NCBI RefSeq assembly: GCF_905404315.1 | Contig: NC_066294.1 | Span: 9,325,501 to 9,389,500 of the forward strand | DNA length: 64,000 bases | Source of the DNA: Leptidea sinapis | Lineage: Eukaryota; Arthropoda; Insecta; Lepidoptera; Pieridae | Direction of reading: 5' to 3' | Shown here: positions 21,901 to 27,900 of the stretch, piece after piece | Numbering within the stretch: position 1 is the first letter of the stretch | Layout: the number at the start of each line of letters is the position of its first letter | Made by a program: the position numbers and the translations under genes | Notes under the pieces: model-generated | What the model saw: the letters and a program-made list of their open reading frames with translations, nothing else | The model's database searches: none | What the model was told of the DNA's origin: nothing

Positions 21901-24900
21901 GTTGTAGGCGTCACTCGGGCCGGGGTACGGGAGGGGGGTTAAGATCACGAAATAAACTTGCCGCGCGGCTTACTCGCGCGGTCGGCTCCCTACGTGATGG
22001 ACGTGTGCGGAATTTACGCTTGATAATAATTCGTTTAGTAAGTAACTAAACCGATTTAAAAAGTTCTTTTCAGAACTAAACCCATTTATATAAAATATTG
22101 TTCACTTAGTTATTAACCTAATAAATTACTTGAATATTTTTCATGATTTTCAATTTAATTTTAATAAATAGTAGGTAGTTGTGTACGTTGTAATATAGTA
22201 GCATATATAGCTTACAGTTATGCTAATTTAGTTCAAAGGCATTTTTTCTTTTGTCATTTTGAAATGCCTAAAAGATCAAGATCTCAACTTTCTAGAAATA
22301 GTTCCCAGGCCAGGGCATCAAAAATACGTCGAAATGAAGAATCTTCATCAGAAACTGAAAATCGTCTTTCAATTCATAGACAATATGTGGCACAATCGCG
22401 TGCTAGAGAGTCGAGTACCGAGCGTTCGCAACGGCTCGCTGAACAAAATATGAGAACCGCTCTAATACGCGCGCGAGAATCCAGTTTGCAGCGTTCTCAA
22501 CGGCTCGCTGAACAAAATGTGAGGACTTCTCGAGTCCGCGCGCGAGAGTCCAGTCTTGAGCGTTCAGAGCGACTAGCTGATCAAAATTTGAGAACCTCTC
22601 AAGCACGCGCGCGAGAATCGAGTCTTGAGCGTTTACAGCGTCTAGCTCAACAAAATTTGAGAACCTCTCAGGTACGCGCGCGAGAGTCCAGTCTTGAGCG
22701 TTCGCAGCGCCTTACTGAACAAAATCTAAGAACCTCTCATGTGCATGCGCGAGAGTCAAGTACTCAGCGTTTACAGCGGCTTGAAGAGCAAAATATCAGA
22801 AATATTCAATCTCGCACTAGGGAATCAAGCTCTGAGCGTTTCCAACGCCTTCAAGATCAGAGAGAACGACAACAGACGTCAAGAGCGAGAAGTCGCAATC
22901 AAGTTTTAGCCCACAGTAAAAGATCGGCTTTTAGATACGATCCACAGATTGATTATGCTCAACAGTCTTCCGTCCAAATCGGCGACATGAATAAGATCTG
23001 CCCTAAGTGTTCAGCCAAAAAATGGGTCGATGAAACTAATGGCATGTGCTGTGCTTCTGGAAAAGTTAGTCTCCCCAGTATTCAGGAACCACCACAGCCA
23101 ATAAAAAATCTTTTGACAAATAATCATTCGCTATCTAGACATTTCATAACCAACATCCGTAAGTACAATAGCCTATTTCAAATGACTTCGTTTGGCGCCA
23201 AAGAAATAAGAGAGGGTAATTTTATGCCAACTTTTAAAATAGAGGGACAGGTATATCATCTTATTGGTAGCCTTTTACCACCACCAGGCCAAAATCCACA
23301 ATACTTGCAGGTATATTTCATTTCAGACGCAGATCAGCTATCATTGAGGTCAAACATAGCTCCAACGCTGAAAATAGATTTAATTAACGAACTACAGACC
23401 GCACTGAATAGCCACAATGTATATATACGAAGCTTTAAACAAAACATAGAACGCAATTCTTCGGATAATTTAAAATTAATTATTCATTCCGACCGCCCAC
23501 CACAGACAGCACACCCGGGTAGATACAATGCTCCAGCTGTAAATGAGGTAGCCGTTCTCTTGGTTGACGAAGAAAAAGGCCCCAGAGATATAGTGCTCCA
23601 CGGAAGAGACGGCCAACTTAAAAGGGTCTCTGAGTTACACCGATCGTATGATCCACTACAGTATCCCTTAATGTTCGTGAAAGGAGAAGACGGTTATTAT
23701 TTAACCATTCCGCAGGAAGGTACAGCGCGTAACAAAACTGTGACGTGCATGCAATTTTATGCATTTAGGTTGATGGTTAGAGCTAACTGTTTTAATGCAT
23801 TACATTATTACAGGGACTTATTTAGTCAATATATTGTCGATATGATGGCAAAAATGATATCGGAACGATTGAATTACATATGTCGTAACCAACAGAGACT
23901 AAGGGCTGAAGAATACATTCATCTCAGAGATGCTTTAAATCAAGACGGAAATGTTGACCCATCAAATATCGGTCAACGCGTAATCTTGCCATCTTCATTT
24001 ACAGGTTCTCCGCGTTACCTGCATGAAAAAACCCAAGACGCGATGACTTATGTCCGAAATTACGGGAGACCAGACTTATTTGTCACATTTACGTGCAACC
24101 CCGAATGGCCTGAAATTAAAGCGGAACTACTACCTGATCAGCGATCTTTCGATCGTCATGACATCATTTCAAGGGTGTTTCATTTGAAAATGAAGAAATT
24201 CTTAAATTTATTCGTTAAAAATGAAATATTCGGCAAAGTGAAATGTTACATGGCAAGTGTAGAATGGCAGAAGCGAGGTTTACCACACTGTCATTTGCTG
24301 TTTTGGCTAGAAACAAAAATCCAACCAGACGAAATTGATAGCGTCATAGTTGCGGAACTGCCCAACCAACAAAACGATCCGATATTGTACGATATCGTAA
24401 CAAAAAATATGGTGCACGGACCATGCGGAGAACATAACTTATCAGCACCATGTATGAAAAACGGTATTTGCACAAAAAAATACCCACGACGTTTAGTCAA
24501 CGAAACTCAGACTGGAGAGGACGGATATCCAGTTTATCGTCGTCGTGATGCCGCAAATGGAGGACTGAGCGCTTCGCTAAATATCAGAGGCAGAAATTTC
24601 ACTATAGATAATAGTTGGATTGTCCCATATTCTCCACTTTTGTGCAGGACGTTTAATGCTCACATAAATGTAGAGTACTGTCACTCAGTTCAAGCCATCA
24701 AATACATTTGTAAATACATAAATAAAGGATCGGACCAAGCTACATTTGGCGTCAGAAACCCAAATGATGAAGTGGAAAACTACGTAAATGGCCGTTACAT
24801 AAGTACTTCCGAAGCTGCTTGGCGAATATTCGAATTCCCGATCCATGAGCGGCATCCTACAGTTTTGCAGTTAGCTGTCCACTTAGAAAATGGCCAAAGG

Positions 24901-27900
24901 GTGTATTTTACCACAGAAACGGCTGTACAAGTGGCCCAAAATCCACGTAAAACAACATTGCTGGCTTTTTTTGAGCTCTGTAATGAAGATGAATTCGCAA
25001 AAACACTTCTTTACCACGAAGTCCCGCAATACTACACATGGGCCAATAATAAGTTCACCAGAAGGAAGCGTGGTGAGAATGTAGTTGGCTATCCAGGCAT
25101 AAAAAAAGATTCCGCTTTAGGTAGAGTCTACGGTGTCCATCCTTCTCAATCCGAGTGTTTCTATCTTAGGATGTTGCTGCACCACGTACGCGGTCCAACT
25201 TCATTCCAGTACTTGAAAACCGTTGACGGAGTTCTGAAAGAAACGTATCAAGCTGCTTGCCGTGCTAGAGGTTTGCTAGAAAAAGATGACCATTGGGAAA
25301 ATACTCTCAGAGAAGCTTGGCTTTCTCAATGTCCATTACAATTGAGAGAATTGTTTGTGGTCATACTTTTATTTTGTCAGCCATTGGAACCATTAAAATT
25401 ATGGAACATTTTCAAAGACGATTTATGTGAAGATATTAGACACAGAATCAGACAGCAAAATCAAGACATCACCTTACCATACAATGAGGACATTTATAAC
25501 GAAGGTTTGATACAAATAGAAAATAAACTGTTGCAATTAAATGACAAAAGCCTAAGTGATTTCGGATTACCATCATCAGTTCGTACAGAAAGCAATGCAG
25601 CAGAGACTATGACTCATCGCTATGATACAAATAATTTGACCGCTTTTGTCAATGAAAACCTGCCAAAGTTAGTCCCAGATCAAAGACATGCTTTTGAAAC
25701 TATAGTCGATAGCGTCATTCATGACAAAAGAAAAGTTTTCTTTTTGGATGCACCTGGTGGAACGGGAAAGACGTTTCTTGCAAATTTGATACTTGCTAAG
25801 ATAAGACAATCAGGGAAGATAGCAATAGCAGTTGCTTCCTCAGGAATTGCTGCAACTCTCTTGAAGGATGGCAAAACTGCTCATTCTACTTTTAAACTTC
25901 CACTATCCGTCAATCTTGAACAACAATCTACATGTTCCATCCGCAAAAATGGACCTATTGGTAAATTACTACAAGACGCCTCATTGATTATGTGGGACGA
26001 ATGCACGATGAGCCATAGAGCACATATAGAGGCCGTGAACAGAACCTTACAGGATCTAAGGAACTCCTCTGCAGTCATGGGCGGGATTACTTTTGTATTT
26101 GCTGGAGATTTTCGACAGACTCTCCCCGTTATTAACAGAGGCACGCGAGCAGATATCATCAAGGCATGCTTGAAATCGTCTCCCTTATGGACTACGATTG
26201 AAACATTAAAATTAAGGACAAATATGAGAGCTCATCTTCATGGAATCACTGATAGCGATTTCCCACAGCAACTGCTAAAACTTGGGGAAGGAATTTTTCC
26301 AACTCCAAATTTAAGCGGTCATTGTGACATTCTTCTGGATGAGTCTCTAGGCCAAATACTCCATAATTTGGAAAATTTAATAGATTCTGTATGCCCTGAT
26401 ATCGAGAATTTGCACGAAAGAGACTTCCATTGGCTGTGTTCTCGGGCTATAGTATCACCTAAGAATGATACTGTCAATGAAATAAACAATCTGATTGTTC
26501 AAAAAGTCCCCGGCCAAACAAAAACATACAAATCGATCGACACTGTAACGAATATTGAAGATGCAGTCCATTATCCACAGGAATTTTTAAATTCGTTGAA
26601 CCCTTCTGGACTGCCACCCCATGAATTGACGTTAAAAATCGGAATCCCAATCATGCTTTTAAGAAATTTAAACCCTCCGAGCATGTGTAATGGGACGAGG
26701 CTGCTTATTAAGGAGTTAAAGGACAATTTAATAGTAGCAACTATTATCACTGGCCCAGCAGGTGGTCAACTAGCTCATATACCGAGGATACCGATGATCC
26801 CAACTGATCTGCCAATCCCATTTAAACGGCTTCAATTTCCGGTAAAAACATCTTTCGCATTAACAATTAACAAGTCCCAAGGCCAAACCTTCGAATTAGT
26901 AGGGATCGATCTGCGAAAGAAATGTTTTACTCATGGTCAACTGTATGTTGGTCTATCGCGAGTCGGAGCCCCTGAAAATCAATTTATTTTGCTGCCACAA
27001 AATAAAACATCAAATATTGTTTACAGAGAAGCTCTAACAAAATAAATGTATTTTCTTTTAGGGTTATGACCTCAATAATTGAAAAAAAAAACAAAAAATT
27101 AAAAAAATATATCAAAAAAAAGAAAAAAAACCCCAAAAATATACAAAAAAAAACACATAAATACAAAAAAATCATTAAATAATATCTGAATTTAATTATT
27201 CTTATTTTTTTTTTATTTACTCTTTTTTAGGAGCTCGACGCAAAAAGGGATGAATATGTGTCATATTATTATTATTATTATGAATGTGTTAAAATTAACA
27301 AATCTAAATGTAATGTTTAATGCCCGTGCGAAGCCGGGACGGGCCGCTATACTTTATATGGCAAAACAACGTTTGCCGGGTCAGCTAGTATTAAATATAT
27401 CATTGTCTTGTAACCCATAACACAGGCTATATATGCTTAACTTGGGGCAAAATAATTTGTGTAAAAAGTGTGTCAATATTATTATTATACTATATTATAT
27501 ATCAATAAATTCTTAGTAAGCATTATTTTCAGTTGGAAGAATGGTAAAGTACACTGGTTTCGGCAATGCGGCCGGACACTTGGCTCATAAGGGCCTGATG
27601 TCTGGGGGGCAAGGCCCTGTACAATACTCCTCAAGCAGCGAGGACTCTGACACAGAGGAGTATTTAGAGGCCCAACCTAATATCGATCCAGTTGTGGGAT
27701 GTACTAGACCGCCCAGGGTTAACCCATTTGAAGGAATGACAGAAGAACAGGTGAGGAGCTAGAGATGCAATTTAGCTGTTTTATTGTAAATTATATGAAC
27801 TTTTATATAATACACAATCATTACAATAAACTGTGTTCGCGATGAACAAAAGAAAGATTGATATCTTCTTAAAGATTTATATTTCGTATGTCGTTAACAG

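Noticed and set aside
27046..27175. Minus-strand Phe-rich hydrophobic frame
   Set aside because: Artefact of the A-rich 3' region of the Helitron.
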